From Desulfobacteraceae bacterium (GTDB lineage Bacteria > Desulfobacterota > Desulfobacteria > Desulfobacterales > Desulfobacteraceae), in contig PIVQ01000553.1 in assembly GCA_003354055.1 (NCBI GenBank), forward strand, positions 1-5,032: a DNA stretch of 5,032 bases. Direction: 5' to 3'. Of this stretch, positions 4,866 to 5,032 are shown one piece after another; position 1 is the stretch's first letter; every line of letters begins with the position of its first letter. Below the pieces are notes generated by a model. The model made no database searches. It had not been told where the DNA came from and saw only the letters and a list, made by a program, of their open reading frames with translations. The position numbers and the translations under genes were made by a program.

Positions 4866-5032
4866 TTATGCCTTCTTTCGCTTCACATGGAGAATCGGTG
4901 TATTAAAAACCAGAGCAGAGACATCATCATCCCGCTGGACTTTCAGCTCCAGGGCGTCTTTATCAATTTCAAAATATTTTGAAATCACATTTACAATATC
5001 AGTTTGAAGATCGGTCAGAGTGGAGTCGTTAA
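4866..5032 (-). CDS. minE: MinE, cell division topological specificity factor, C-terminal part
   Basis: MinE drives pole-to-pole oscillation of MinD/MinC by stimulating MinD ATPase at the membrane, which places the division septum at mid-cell. The window holds the last 54 residues and the stop; the N-terminal MinD-contact and membrane-targeting part lies beyond the right edge. The visible part matches the topological-specificity domain: LTDLQTDIVNVISKYFEID (the L-x2-D-I-x2-VI-x-KY-x-x-ID pattern), then ALELKVQRDDDVSALVFNTPI, aligning with E. coli LRKDILEVICKYVQID and the strand that follows. It ends in a basic tail, VKRKKA. By usual gene order minD and minC would be further right, not visible here. 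It is convergent with yaiI, with the accessory insert between them. Confidence 0.93.
   Translation of the reverse strand, partial: NDSTLTDLQTDIVNVISKYFEIDKDALELKVQRDDDVSALVFNTPILHVKRKKA

Overview
This window looks like chromosomal DNA from a Gram-negative bacterium, most likely a sulfate-reducing deltaproteobacterium (Desulfobacterota, Desulfobacterales-like). That assignment is inferred from protein character and moderate G+C content, not from a marker gene. Two core housekeeping blocks flank a clearly different, AT-rich accessory insert.

Left block (1-3080, + strand). The window opens inside aspS (bacterial-type aspartyl-tRNA synthetase), which lacks only about its first 15-20 codons and ends at 1728 in front of a textbook intrinsic terminator (1749-1785). 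A new transcription unit follows: a possible promoter near 1849-1877, then three closely spaced genes. These are an unrecognised acidic 102-aa protein, a DksA/TraR-type C4 zinc-finger protein, and a YaiI/YqxD-family (DUF188) protein. Gaps of 6 and 11 nt suggest one operon.

Right block (4788-5032, - strand). The last 54 residues of the cell-division topology factor MinE run in from the right edge. Downstream of its stop lies a long hairpin terminator (4788-4840). The left and right blocks are therefore convergent, a typical safe place for insertions.

Middle (3081-4787). Between yaiI and the minE terminator is a roughly 1.7-kb accessory segment. Both ends carry paired copies of AGCGAGAACAG, pointing inward in inverted orientation (3087-3120 and 4760-4787). 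Inside are two AT-rich minus-strand genes separated by 3 nt: a small, very basic DUF2188 protein, then a 204-aa protein that opens with VFINCPFD and resembles the TIR / nucleoside-deoxyribosyltransferase-like fold. Upstream of this pair lie about 660 bases without a gene, packed with consecutive hairpins. The largest (4540-4678) has a 21-bp stem plus an inner 13-position stem. All five non-Watson-Crick pairs in those stems, apart from one A-A mismatch, are G-U wobbles only if the plus strand is transcribed, which suggests a structured RNA running toward the minE terminator.

Working hypothesis (inference): the 3087-4787 segment is a small non-autonomous mobile cassette, or an end-bounded remnant, that landed between yaiI and a formerly shared bidirectional terminator. 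It carries a candidate nucleotide/NAD-related effector gene, a small basic partner and a structured noncoding element. No transposase, integrase, reverse transcriptase, CRISPR array, tRNA or rRNA is visible.
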